14,365 nucleotides of DNA, from assembly GCA_028711205.1 (NCBI GenBank), contig JAQTSP010000034.1, positions 1-14,365 of the forward strand. The letters run 5' to 3'. Made by a program: the position numbers and the translations under genes. This DNA is from Eubacteriales bacterium. Lineage in GTDB: Bacteria > Bacillota > Clostridia > Christensenellales > SZUA-584. The notes below the pieces were generated by a model. It worked only from the letters and a program-made list of their open reading frames with translations. It had not been told where the DNA came from and ran no database searches. Numbering within the stretch: the stretch's first letter is position 1; each line of letters starts with the position of its first letter. Positions 6,399 through 13,581 of the stretch are shown piece by piece.

Positions 6399-7775
6399 TT
6401 ATCTTCTGTTTATTTTTACACCGTCCGGTGTGTCTTTCAGCTCATATCCAAGCGCGGCGATCTCATCGCGCAGTTGATCCGCCGCCGCGAAATCCCTGTT
6501 TGCTCTTGCCTCCGCACGCCGCCTGGCCATCTCATTGATCTCTTCCGGTATGCTGTCTTCACGCGGCACAAGCCCTAAAACGTCGAGTATCCTGTCAAGC
6601 GCATCAAGCGCTTCGCCCGCGCTTTTTTTATCTCCGCCGTCTTCAAAAGCAATATTGATATCCCTGATGTATTCAAATATGACGCCAACCGCCTCCGCAG
6701 TATTCAAGTCGTCGTCCATCGCTTCCCTGAATCTTTCTTCAAGTGCGCAGGTTTCCTTTGAAACGTCGACCGCGCGGTCCCCGCCTGCGGCGATGATGTG
6801 CATCAGATTATCCCTGCAGTTTTTGATCCGCGACATCGCGGAAGCCGCCTGCATGATCAGCTCCTCCGAGAAGTTGATGGGGTTTCTGTAATGCGCGGAC
6901 AGCATGAACAGCCGTACGATCATCAGGTCGTATTTTGCGGCAATATCGCGGACGGTAAAAAAGTTGCCTTTCGATTTTGACATCTTCTCGTTATCCACGT
7001 TGATATAGCCGTTGTGCATCCAGTAGTGCGCGAACGGTTTGCCCGTCGCGGCCTCGGACTGGGCGATCTCGTTCTCGTGGTGCGGAAATATCAGATCCTG
7101 GCCGCCGGCATGGATATCGATCGTGCTGCCCAAGTATTTCATGCTCATCGCGCTGCATTCGATATGCCACCCCGGGCGTCCCTTGCCCCATGGGCTGTCC
7201 CAGCTGTCCTCGCCCGGCTTTGCCGTCTTCCAGAGCGCGAAGTCTTCGGGATTCCTTTTTGCGTCGGTCACGTCTATCCGCGCGCCAGCCTGAAGATCTT
7301 CCGGCGACTGCCCCGAGAGCTTGCCGTAACCGGAAAAACGCGATACATCGAAATAGACGTCTCCGCCGACTTCGTACGCATTCCCTTTTTCCTCAAGCGT
7401 TTTCACAAGCTTTATGATATCACCGATATGCTCTGTCGCTTTCGGGTGCACATCCGCGGCGCGTATGCCAAGGCCTTCCGCGTCTATAAAGTACTCCTTG
7501 ATGAACCGCTCTCCAAGCGCCTTGAGGCTCGTATGCTCCTCGGCGGCACGCGCAATCATCTTGTCGTCCACATCGGTAAAGTTCTGCACAAATGTGACCT
7601 TATAACCCGAATATTCAAGATACCGCCTCAGCGTGTCGAATATGATAAACGGCCGCGCGTTTCCGATATGAAAAAAGTTATAAACGGTCGGCCCGCAGGC
7701 GTAAATCTTTACCTTGCCCGGCTCGGCCGGTATAAACATTTCTTTTTTTCTCGTTAACGTGTTGTATATCTTCAA
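6399..7775 (-). CDS. cysS: Cysteinyl-tRNA synthetase
   Basis: This enzyme charges tRNA-Cys with cysteine in the cytosol; it is a class I synthetase. The 458-residue product starts MKIYNTLTRKK, has CGPTVYNFFHIGN at 27-39 with the HIGN signature at 36-39, and the KMSKS loop at 264-268. Zinc-site candidates are Cys27, Cys207 (WHIECSAM), His232 and Glu236 (GGQDLIFPHHENE). A helical DALR-type anticodon-binding domain fills the C-terminal part. The start is TTG at 7775: the family N-terminus begins exactly there, AGGA lies 9 nt upstream, and the nearest ATG is out of frame. It is the first gene after the ftsZ terminator, with its own promoter. The leader from the proximal promoter is only about 25 nt, too short for a T-box. 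Confidence 0.97.
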   Translation of the reverse strand: MKIYNTLTRKKEMFIPAEPGKVKIYACGPTVYNFFHIGNARPFIIFDTLRRYLEYSGYKVTFVQNFTDVDDKMIARAAEEHTSLKALGERFIKEYFIDAEGLGIRAADVHPKATEHIGDIIKLVKTLEEKGNAYEVGGDVYFDVSRFSGYGKLSGQSPEDLQAGARIDVTDAKRNPEDFALWKTAKPGEDSWDSPWGKGRPGWHIECSAMSMKYLGSTIDIHAGGQDLIFPHHENEIAQSEAATGKPFAHYWMHNGYINVDNEKMSKSKGNFFTVRDIAAKYDLMIVRLFMLSAHYRNPINFSEELIMQAASAMSRIKNCRDNLMHIIAAGGDRAVDVSKETCALEERFREAMDDDLNTAEAVGVIFEYIRDINIAFEDGGDKKSAGEALDALDRILDVLGLVPREDSIPEEINEMARRRAEARANRDFAAADQLRDEIAALGYELKDTPDGVKINRR

Positions 7776-7807
7776 AAAAACACATCCTGTCCTGCTGATA
7801 CCGGCTC

Positions 7808-7837
7808 ATTATAATATATGCGCATGCCGTTAGTCAA
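7808..7837 (-). promoter_or_regulatory. Sigma-A-type promoter P1 of cysS
   Basis: On the minus strand TTGACT (7837-7832), an 18-nt spacer and perfect TATAAT (7813-7808) form a strong sigma-A promoter. The predicted start near 7801 leaves a leader of about 25 nt before the cysS TTG codon. Confidence 0.8.
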
Positions 7838-7850
7838 TTGACAATAGCAT

Positions 7851-7879
7851 ATTATAACGAACTGTTCATATATCCACAA
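7851..7879 (-). promoter_or_regulatory. Possible second promoter P2 of cysS
   Basis: TTGTGG (7879-7874), a 17-nt spacer and TATAAT (7856-7851) on the minus strand lie between the ftsZ terminator and P1. The -10 is perfect but the -35 is weak, so this is less certain than P1. Confidence 0.45.
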
Positions 7880-7882
7880 TTT

Positions 7883-7919
7883 AACAAAAGCCCGCTGCTT
7901 CGGGCAACAGGCTTTTGTT
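7883..7919 (-). terminator. Intrinsic terminator after ftsZ
   Basis: A 16-bp stem with a 5-nt CCGAA loop begins 8 nt after the ftsZ stop. The outer 10 bp pair perfectly (AACAAAAGCC with GGCTTTTGTT); the inner 6 bp are TGTTGC with GCAGCG, including two G-U pairs. The 3' arm ends in CTTTTGTT, giving a U-rich tail that merges with the stem. It closes the division cluster and separates it from the cysS promoters. Confidence 0.85.
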
Positions 7920-7927
7920 ATCTCACA

Positions 7928-9067
7928 TCAATAATCTCTCTTGTTGCGCTTTCTTCGCAGGAAAGGCGGTATGTCAAGGTCGCCGCCCGCATCCTCAAAG
8001 CTCCCCAGGACAGGTTCTCTTTTTTCCGGCTTGACCGGTATAAAATCGTGGTCATCCATGCTTTCCGACACATCGATCTCTTCTTTCATGGTGCCCGTCC
8101 TCGGCTTTCTGACGTCGCCAAACCCCGTCGCGATCACGGTAATGCGCACCTCGTCCTCCAGGTTGTCGTCCGTATCCGCTCCGAAGAATATGTTCGCCTC
8201 GGGATCGGCAGCCTGACGGATCAGGTTCGCGGCCTCTTCGATCTCGAGCAGGCCCATCGTCGGGTCTCCCGTCACGTTGTAGAGTATGCCCCGCGCGCCC
8301 TCGATGCTTGTTTCAAGAAGCGGGCTTTGTATCGCCTGTTTTGCCGCGTCCATCGTCTTGTTGTCGCCATATCCGACACCGATACCCATATGCGCGACAC
8401 CTTTCTCCATCATGACAGTTCGGACATCCGCGAAATCCAGGTTGACGAGCGCCGGTTTGACGATCAGGTCCGTAATGCCCTGTATGCCCTGGCGCAGCAC
8501 ATCGTCCGCGACCCTGAAGGCTTCCAGCATCGACGTCCCTTTGCCGATCACCTGAAGCAGCTTGTCGTTGGGTATCGTGACGATGGTATCAACCACACTC
8601 GATAGTGTCTCATGGCCCTCTTTAGCGCGTCTGAGGCGCTGGCCGCCTTCAAAGAGGAACGGCATTGTCACCACGGCCACCGTCAGTATATTCTTTTGCG
8701 CCGCGAGTTCTGCGATGACCGGCGCGGCCCCTGTGCCCGTGCCGCCGCCGAGGCCGGCCGCGATATACACGAGGTTTGCGCCGTCTATGATGGCGGTCAA
8801 TTCTTCAATGCTCTCCTCCGCCGCGCGTTTGCCGATCAACGGATCGCCGCCGACCCCAAGCCCGCCTGTCAGCTTCTCGCCGATCTGCACCTTGTTTTTG
8901 GCTTTTGACAATAGCAGCGCCTGCTTGTCCGTGTTGACGGCAAAAAATTCTGCACCGGTCAAACCGTGATCGATCATGCGGTTGACGGCGTTGTTCCCCG
9001 CGCCGCCGACACCGATCACTTTTATCTTCGCAATGCTGTCCTGTTCTACGTCAATCTCTAATGGCAT
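7928..9067 (-). CDS. ftsZ: Cell division protein FtsZ
   Basis: FtsZ is the tubulin-like GTPase that polymerises into the Z-ring at midcell. The 379-residue product has GVGGAGNNAVNRM at 19-31, the tubulin signature GGGTGTG at 107-113, and the T7 synergy loop NLDFAD at 209-214 with catalytic-type Asp211 and Asp214. A variable linker (about 325-360) leads to a conserved C-terminal peptide LDIPPFLRRK at 364-373, which binds FtsA, SepF or ZapA-type partners. All GTPase motifs are intact. The ATG at 9067 has GGGGGG 5 nt upstream and begins 25 nt after the ftsA stop. It is the last gene before the terminator, so it is probably made from cluster-wide and ftsA-proximal transcripts. Confidence 0.98.
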   Translation of the reverse strand: MPLEIDVEQDSIAKIKVIGVGGAGNNAVNRMIDHGLTGAEFFAVNTDKQALLLSKAKNKVQIGEKLTGGLGVGGDPLIGKRAAEESIEELTAIIDGANLVYIAAGLGGGTGTGAAPVIAELAAQKNILTVAVVTMPFLFEGGQRLRRAKEGHETLSSVVDTIVTIPNDKLLQVIGKGTSMLEAFRVADDVLRQGIQGITDLIVKPALVNLDFADVRTVMMEKGVAHMGIGVGYGDNKTMDAAKQAIQSPLLETSIEGARGILYNVTGDPTMGLLEIEEAANLIRQAADPEANIFFGADTDDNLEDEVRITVIATGFGDVRKPRTGTMKEEIDVSESMDDHDFIPVKPEKREPVLGSFEDAGGDLDIPPFLRRKRNKRDY

Positions 9068-9092
9068 AGTAACCCCCCTTAATGCGTGATTG

Positions 9093-10274
9093 TCAATCGT
9101 ACATTCTATCAGACAACCGATTGATCAGCGACCCTGTGCCGCTCCCCTCACCAAAAAAATCACTTTCAAAAACATAATCCAATAATGCAAGCGCGGCATA
9201 GTAGTTTGGCGTGGAAAGCTGCGGCGCTTCAATACGCGAGACGCGCACCTGCCTCTTCAGCTGCGTTTGCAGTATATCTTTTGCGCCCTTCATCATCGCA
9301 AGACCGCCGCCTGATAAGAATATCCTGGTCCTTCTGGCAATGGCGATCGGGCTTTGTTCGAAAGCGCCCTTTATCAGCTGGCAGAGATGTTCGGCCCTTG
9401 CGTCGATCACCTCTGATACCATCGAATGGTTATACTTCTCTAATTTACCTGTTTTTATCTTAGCATAATCATATAACTTTGTGCCGGCATTTTCAAGACC
9501 AAACGAATAACGTTTTTTTATTTGTTCTGCTGAGTCCACATCCATGTTCATCACGATCGACAGATCGTTCGCGATATGCATGCCGCCCGCGTGTATCGTT
9601 TTATTATAGACGATGGCGTCACCGTATACAACCGTCACATTTGTATCAAAGTAGCCCACATTCAGCAGCACGGCGCTGCAATCCCTTTCCTCCGTCGGAA
9701 CCAGGAACAGGCTTTCCGCCAATACTTCGGGTATGAACGCTTTTGCCTTGACCCCGAGCTCGCCCAGCGCCGCCGTGACATCATCGATAAACTGCTTTCT
9801 CACAAGCACGAACGATACCCTGCCCCTTATCCCTGTTGACTTGCTGCCGATCACATCGATGTAATGGTTTCCGTCATCAAGCAGAAAATATACCGGCGTA
9901 CTTGTCACAATGGTATACTTCGGGTCAACATAGAAATCCCCGGCGTCATCGATTAATTTTTCAATATCCTCACTTGTCACGTGCTCATGTCTGACAGCCA
10001 CATAACCATCCTGGCATATGACCTTGCAAAACACGCCGGGTACGCCTATATACGCTTCTTTGACACGTTTCCTGACCTTTCTTTCGGCGATATCAAGCGC
10101 CTTTGCCACAGCATCTTCAACATTTGACGGTTTTACCCACCGGCCATTTTTAATCCCTTCATATTTTGCCACGCCTGACCCTAAAACCTCAAAACGTCCT
10201 ATCGATTTCGCACGCCCTATTACGCATATGACCTTGGACGTACCAAATTCAATAGCAGCCGTCATGTTTCTCAT
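9093..10274 (-). CDS. ftsA: Cell division protein FtsA (divergent actin-like ATPase)
   Basis: FtsA is the actin-like protein that tethers FtsZ to the membrane. The 393-residue product fits by size, by position directly before ftsZ, and by actin-fold landmarks: phosphate-1-like AIEFGTSK at 7-14, phosphate-2-like LLNVGYFDTN at 203-212 and adenosine-site FLSGGGLAMMKG at 319-330. An SHS2-like 1C region spans about 85-165. The C-terminus (GSLINRLSDRMYD, 381-393) can form the short amphipathic membrane helix typical of FtsA. It is divergent. The usual Asp of phosphate 1 is Glu9, and the phosphate-2 DxGxxTTD pattern is replaced by NVGYFDTN, so ATP binding or hydrolysis may be altered. The ATG at 10274 is kept, although GAGGGG is 13 nt away, longer than usual. 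PilM-type proteins are a less likely alternative. Confidence 0.9.
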   Translation of the reverse strand: MRNMTAAIEFGTSKVICVIGRAKSIGRFEVLGSGVAKYEGIKNGRWVKPSNVEDAVAKALDIAERKVRKRVKEAYIGVPGVFCKVICQDGYVAVRHEHVTSEDIEKLIDDAGDFYVDPKYTIVTSTPVYFLLDDGNHYIDVIGSKSTGIRGRVSFVLVRKQFIDDVTAALGELGVKAKAFIPEVLAESLFLVPTEERDCSAVLLNVGYFDTNVTVVYGDAIVYNKTIHAGGMHIANDLSIVMNMDVDSAEQIKKRYSFGLENAGTKLYDYAKIKTGKLEKYNHSMVSEVIDARAEHLCQLIKGAFEQSPIAIARRTRIFLSGGGLAMMKGAKDILQTQLKRQVRVSRIEAPQLSTPNYYAALALLDYVFESDFFGEGSGTGSLINRLSDRMYD

Positions 10275-10292
10275 AGTATGACAAATATCCCC

Positions 10293-10436
10293 TCAACGTG
10301 TAATTACATCATCACCCCAAAAAGCATCCGGCTTTTTGGGAACCCCGCAATAAACGAAGCATGCAAGGATTACAATACCCCAATATAATAATAACATGTT
10401 TACAAGAAATAACAATAGATTTGGCCTAATTTTCAC
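10293..10436 (-). CDS. Possible 47-residue single-helix membrane mini-protein between ftsQ and ftsA
   Basis: A GTG at 10436, inside the end of ftsQ, opens a 47-codon frame: about 30 mostly hydrophobic residues (LLLFLVNMLLLYWGIVILAC) then VYCGVPKKPDAFWGDDVITR. Other Bacillota have small membrane genes (ylxX, sbp) at this point. However, it is much shorter than those, has no good ribosome binding site (GGGG about 14 nt away), and the same DNA holds a hairpin and a possible promoter. It may be chance. Confidence 0.3.
   Translation of the reverse strand: MKIRPNLLLFLVNMLLLYWGIVILACFVYCGVPKKPDAFWGDDVITR
10316..10340. repeat. 10-bp perfect inverted repeat upstream of ftsA
   Basis: CCCAAAAAGC and GCTTTTTGGG pair over 10 bp with a 5-nt loop, about 40 nt upstream of the ftsA start. 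There is no trailing U-tract on the coding strand (GGGGTGATGATG follows), so it is not a normal terminator. It could be an attenuator or an mRNA-processing or stability element between ftsQ and ftsAZ. Ten bases further on, TGTAATTACA (10299-10308) is a perfect palindrome. Confidence 0.55.
10388..10415 (-). promoter_or_regulatory. Possible ftsAZ promoter
   Basis: On the minus strand TTGTTA (10415-10410), a 16-nt spacer and TATTAT (10393-10388) lie in an AT-rich gap just after ftsQ. Extra promoters before ftsA are common in dcw clusters. The match is moderate and AT-richness raises the chance of a false hit. Confidence 0.35.
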
Positions 10437-11139
10437 GGTAATAAGCGCTTTCCCCTGAAGCCACATCAATTGTCCCGCTGCTTTTTCCCCTGTTTTCAAG
10501 CTCCTGTATTGACGATGTGATCAGCGCGAACTTTGTATTAAGGCCTGTATCATCGCCAAGCTCGACTGTGAACCCCTTTTGTGTCTCAAGCACGATATCG
10601 GCGGCAAGCGACATGTCGATACACAGCAAACCAATACCCGCTTCTTCCGCTCCGGTCAAAACGTCCGACAGCACGTCGAGCAAATACGTATCACTCACGC
10701 CGAGCCTCTGGCCCACTTTAATCTCGTCCGTCTGTAAACCGATGACCAGCGGATACGCCGCCGCAGACGTTTTGGGCAACACCTCCAGCAGATAACACTC
10801 ATCATCGATGATAAGATAATTATCCCCTTTTTCTATGCATGCCGCATTTTTTCTCTCCTCGATCGTGATCGCGATACAGTCGGGATAAACGATCTCCACG
10901 CTGACCGGTTTGATATATGGTTCGTTATCGATTGCGTCCAGTATTTCCTGTGTGTCGACCTCAAAAATAAATTCGTCATACGCGATACCGGCCAGAGAAA
11001 TGACATAGTCTTCGCTCAGCGTCTCACAACCCGTGACCGTGATCTCTCTGACACGAAACAGCTTGTACGCAACAAAAGCAAGCGCTAAAACAAATATGAT
11101 CAGTGACACGGTCATAAGCGCTTTTTTGCCTTTGCTCAA
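10426..11139 (-). CDS. ftsQ: Cell division protein FtsQ/DivIB
   Basis: FtsQ/DivIB is a bitopic divisome protein that links FtsB/DivIC and FtsL to septal wall synthesis. From the TTG at 11139 it has 237 residues: a short basic start, one membrane helix at about 6-28, an extracellular POTRA domain at about 30-100 (REITVTGCETLSEDYV, then EIVYPDCIAITIEER) and a beta domain to the C-terminus. The frame stays open to 11271, but that start would overlap murA by 128 nt. The TTG has GGAGG 9 nt upstream, inside the end of murA, and starts 5 nt after its stop, so coupling is likely. The gene ends TAG at 10426, over the possible mini-ORF start. The length is close to Bacillus DivIB (263). Assignment rests on topology, POTRA pattern and position. 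Confidence 0.88.
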   Translation of the reverse strand: MSKGKKALMTVSLIIFVLALAFVAYKLFRVREITVTGCETLSEDYVISLAGIAYDEFIFEVDTQEILDAIDNEPYIKPVSVEIVYPDCIAITIEERKNAACIEKGDNYLIIDDECYLLEVLPKTSAAAYPLVIGLQTDEIKVGQRLGVSDTYLLDVLSDVLTGAEEAGIGLLCIDMSLAADIVLETQKGFTVELGDDTGLNTKFALITSSIQELENRGKSSGTIDVASGESAYYREN

Positions 11140-11143
11140 TATA

Positions 11144-12397
11144 TCAATCCTCCCTTCTGATATCCGCGCCCAGAAGGCTGAGTTCGGATTCAAGAGTCTC
11201 ATATCCCCTGTCGATGATTCTTGCCTGTTCAACGACCGTTTTGCCCTGCGCACAAAGCCCCGCGAGAACAAGCGCCGCGCCGCCTCTCAAGTCCATCGAC
11301 TTGACTTCGGCGCCATGCAGCCGCTCGACGCCTTTTATCACCGCGACATTGTTTTTGATCACGATGTTGGCACCCATCCGCAAAAGTTCCCCGACATGCT
11401 TGAACCGGTTGTCAAAAACACTTTCCACAATGATGCTTGTGCCTTTCGCGATCGCCGCCGCCGTGCACATCTGCGCCTGCATGTCCGTCGGAAATCCGGG
11501 ATACGGGCCTGTCTCGATGAGGTGCATTTCTTTCGGCCTGCCCTGTCCAATGACGGTTATCGCGTCGTCATACACTTTTATCTGGGCGCCCGCTTCGCGG
11601 AGTTTCGCGGTAATCGCGAAAAGATGTTCGGGGATCACGTTCTTCAGCGTGATCTTGCCGTTTGTCACCACGGCGGCCACCATGAACGTTCCCGCGACGA
11701 TACGGTCGGGTATGCATGTATATGAGAACCCACGAAGCTTGCCCTTGCCCTCGATCAAAATCGTGCTTGAGCCCGCGCCTTTCACGTCGCTTCCCATCTG
11801 GTTCAGGACATCCTGCAGTTCGGCGATTTCCGGCTCTCTCGCGGCGTTTCTGATCGCCGTATTCCCCGGCGCGAGCGCGGCCGCCATCATCAGATTCTCG
11901 GTTGCGCCGACGCTCGGATAGTCAAGATGCACATCCCCGCCTTTGAGCCGCCTTCCTTCGCACATAATATGGCCGCCCGCTTCGGTCACATTGACGCCCA
12001 GGTTTTTCAGTCCCCTCAGATGCAGATCGATTGGCCTGGATCCGATTTCACATCCGCCGGGATAAGTAAACCTGGCCATCCTGAACCTTGCCAGTATCGG
12101 CCCCATCATGAATATCGAAGAACGTATTTCCTTTGCCAGCTTATCCGGCATCTCCCAGCGCAAAGCCCGCCTGGTATCGATAACAAGTTTATCTTTTTCA
12201 TACGCGACATGCGCCCCGATATGCTCCAGTATGGATAACATGTTATAGACATCGGATATGGCCGGCCAGTTATATATGATCACCGGCTCTTCCGTCAGCA
12301 GTGCGGCCGCAAACACAGGAAGAGCCGCATTTTTTGCGCCGTGTATGCTCAGCTCCCCCTCAAGCTTTGCACCACCGTTTATTATCAATTTTGCCAT
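11144..12397 (-). CDS. murA: UDP-N-acetylglucosamine 1-carboxyvinyltransferase MurA
   Basis: MurA adds enolpyruvate from PEP to UDP-GlcNAc, the first committed step of peptidoglycan synthesis, in the cytosol. The 417-residue product shows the family N-terminus INGGAKLEGELSIHGAKNAALPV with Lys22-Asn23, and PGGCEIGSRPIDLHL with the catalytic Cys116. It also has PSVGATENLMMAA and PGFPTDMQAQ with the active-site Asp, and ends RIIDRGYETLESELSLLGA. Cys at the active site predicts fosfomycin sensitivity at the enzyme level. Length and motifs are typical, although LARFRMARFTYPGGC departs from the more usual LARFGxAxVxLPGGC. The ATG at 12397 has GGGGAGG 5 nt upstream. It sits between ftsW and ftsQ, where many relatives have murG and murB. 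Confidence 0.97.
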   Translation of the reverse strand: MAKLIINGGAKLEGELSIHGAKNAALPVFAAALLTEEPVIIYNWPAISDVYNMLSILEHIGAHVAYEKDKLVIDTRRALRWEMPDKLAKEIRSSIFMMGPILARFRMARFTYPGGCEIGSRPIDLHLRGLKNLGVNVTEAGGHIMCEGRRLKGGDVHLDYPSVGATENLMMAAALAPGNTAIRNAAREPEIAELQDVLNQMGSDVKGAGSSTILIEGKGKLRGFSYTCIPDRIVAGTFMVAAVVTNGKITLKNVIPEHLFAITAKLREAGAQIKVYDDAITVIGQGRPKEMHLIETGPYPGFPTDMQAQMCTAAAIAKGTSIIVESVFDNRFKHVGELLRMGANIVIKNNVAVIKGVERLHGAEVKSMDLRGGAALVLAGLCAQGKTVVEQARIIDRGYETLESELSLLGADIRRED

Positions 12398-12459
12398 ATT
12401 GGCCTCCCCGCATACATATCACATACTAATATCTTATGCAGGCAGAACCAGGTTGTGCG

Positions 12460-13572
12460 CTAGGCCGTACTTTGCCTTGATATATTGAGGAGTATTCCTA
12501 CCGACGCCATGAAGATGATCAGCGATGTCCTTCCCGCGCTGATAAATGGCAGAACGACGCCGGTCGGCGGCACACATCCCGTCGCAACGCCGATGTTGAT
12601 AAAAACCTGTATCGCGATCAGAGCGGTGATACCTGCTGCCAGCATCATGCCGAAAGTGTTGGGCGCCCGAAGCGCGATGCGTACGCCGCCCCATATCAAT
12701 ATCCCAAACGCCAGCAGTACGAGTGCGCCGCCGACGAACCCGAGTTCTTCGACGATGATCGAAAATATGCAGTCCGATTCGCTGTACGGCAGATACAAAA
12801 ACTTCTGCCGTGAGTTGCCGAGCCCCATACCGAAAAACCCGCCGGAACCGATCGAGTAAAGCGACTGGACGAGCTGATAGCTGATACCCGACGAATACGC
12901 CCACGGATCGAGAAGCGCCAATATCCTGTCCATGCGGTAAGCGCCTTCCTGTGTTGCCAGCATCGCAACGGTGCCCACACCGATGCCGCCGATGCCAAGC
13001 ACACCAAAGTGCAGCAGGTTCGCGCCGCCCACAAGCATCATCACAAACATCAACAGCGCCAAAGTGACCACCGCGCTGAAATTCGGCTGAAGGTACAGCA
13101 ATACGGCGGATATCAGAAGCAGGACAAGATAGGGCAGCATGCCGTACTTGAACTGGCGCATCTTTTCCTGGTTGATGGATATGCCTGCCGCCATGAACAC
13201 AATGATCGCAAATTTCAATACTTCGACCGACTGCACCTCGATAAAGTACAAATTGACCCACCGGCTCGATCCGTTTTTTGTAATGCCGATACCAGGTACA
13301 AAGACGAGTATCATAAACAGCAATCCAAGTCCCAGCAGCCAAAACCTCATCTTCTTCAGCTTGTTATAGTCAAAAAGTATGAACGCAATCATCGCCACAA
13401 GCCCGAGCCCCGCGCCTGTGATCTGTTTCCAAAAGTAAAAATATCCGTTATAGCCCGTATTCGCGCTGTTCTCCGCGTAGTAGAAGCTTGCGGAAAAAAC
13501 CATGACAATACCAAACAACACGAGTATAACCGTGACAATGAACAGCGTATAATCAAAAGAACGCTTTTGCAT
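12460..13572 (-). CDS. ftsW: SEDS peptidoglycan polymerase FtsW/SpoVE
   Basis: This is a SEDS-family glycosyltransferase that polymerises lipid II at the septum (FtsW) or in the spore cortex (SpoVE). The 370-residue product is mostly membrane helices (about ten). It has NGSSRWV at 100-106 and the conserved run QSLYSIGSGGFFGMGLGNS at 236-254. QKFLYLPYSESDCIF at 256-270 contains the catalytic-type Asp267, followed by EELGF at 275-279; LPFISAGRTS at 341-350 and GILLNISR close the family pattern. Departures are QSVE at 114-117 for the usual QPSE, Cys268 for the usual Phe, and SAGR for SYGG/SAGG. The ATG at 13572 has AGGAGG 5 nt upstream, overlapping the murD stop (TAGGAGG). Position between murD and murA supports FtsW, but SpoVE cannot be excluded. 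Confidence 0.93.
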   Translation of the reverse strand: MQKRSFDYTLFIVTVILVLFGIVMVFSASFYYAENSANTGYNGYFYFWKQITGAGLGLVAMIAFILFDYNKLKKMRFWLLGLGLLFMILVFVPGIGITKNGSSRWVNLYFIEVQSVEVLKFAIIVFMAAGISINQEKMRQFKYGMLPYLVLLLISAVLLYLQPNFSAVVTLALLMFVMMLVGGANLLHFGVLGIGGIGVGTVAMLATQEGAYRMDRILALLDPWAYSSGISYQLVQSLYSIGSGGFFGMGLGNSRQKFLYLPYSESDCIFSIIVEELGFVGGALVLLAFGILIWGGVRIALRAPNTFGMMLAAGITALIAIQVFINIGVATGCVPPTGVVLPFISAGRTSLIIFMASVGILLNISRQSTA

Positions 13573-13581
13573 GGCATCCTC

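Noticed and set aside
7014..7757. A 247-codon plus-strand frame
   Set aside because: It is antisense to cysS across conserved synthetase motifs, and its own product shows no family resemblance.
7838..8605. A 255-codon plus-strand frame starting in the cysS-ftsZ gap
   Set aside because: It runs antisense through the ftsZ terminator and ftsZ; the product has no recognisable domain, and no promoter or ribosome binding site precedes it.
11140..11271. Longer ftsQ N-terminus starting at 11271
   Set aside because: It would overlap murA by 128 nt and lacks a ribosome binding site; the TTG at 11139 has GGAGG at 9 nt and gives normal FtsQ topology.
11033..11921. Two plus-strand frames of 230 and 235 codons
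   Set aside because: They are antisense to murA and the start of ftsQ, whose motifs are unambiguous; nothing supports coding on the plus strand.
12434..13342. A 302-codon minus-strand frame overlapping ftsW
   Set aside because: It lies in another frame over the clear FtsW protein, is rich in Arg and His without membrane or domain pattern, and has no ribosome binding site; it is a shadow of ftsW codon bias.
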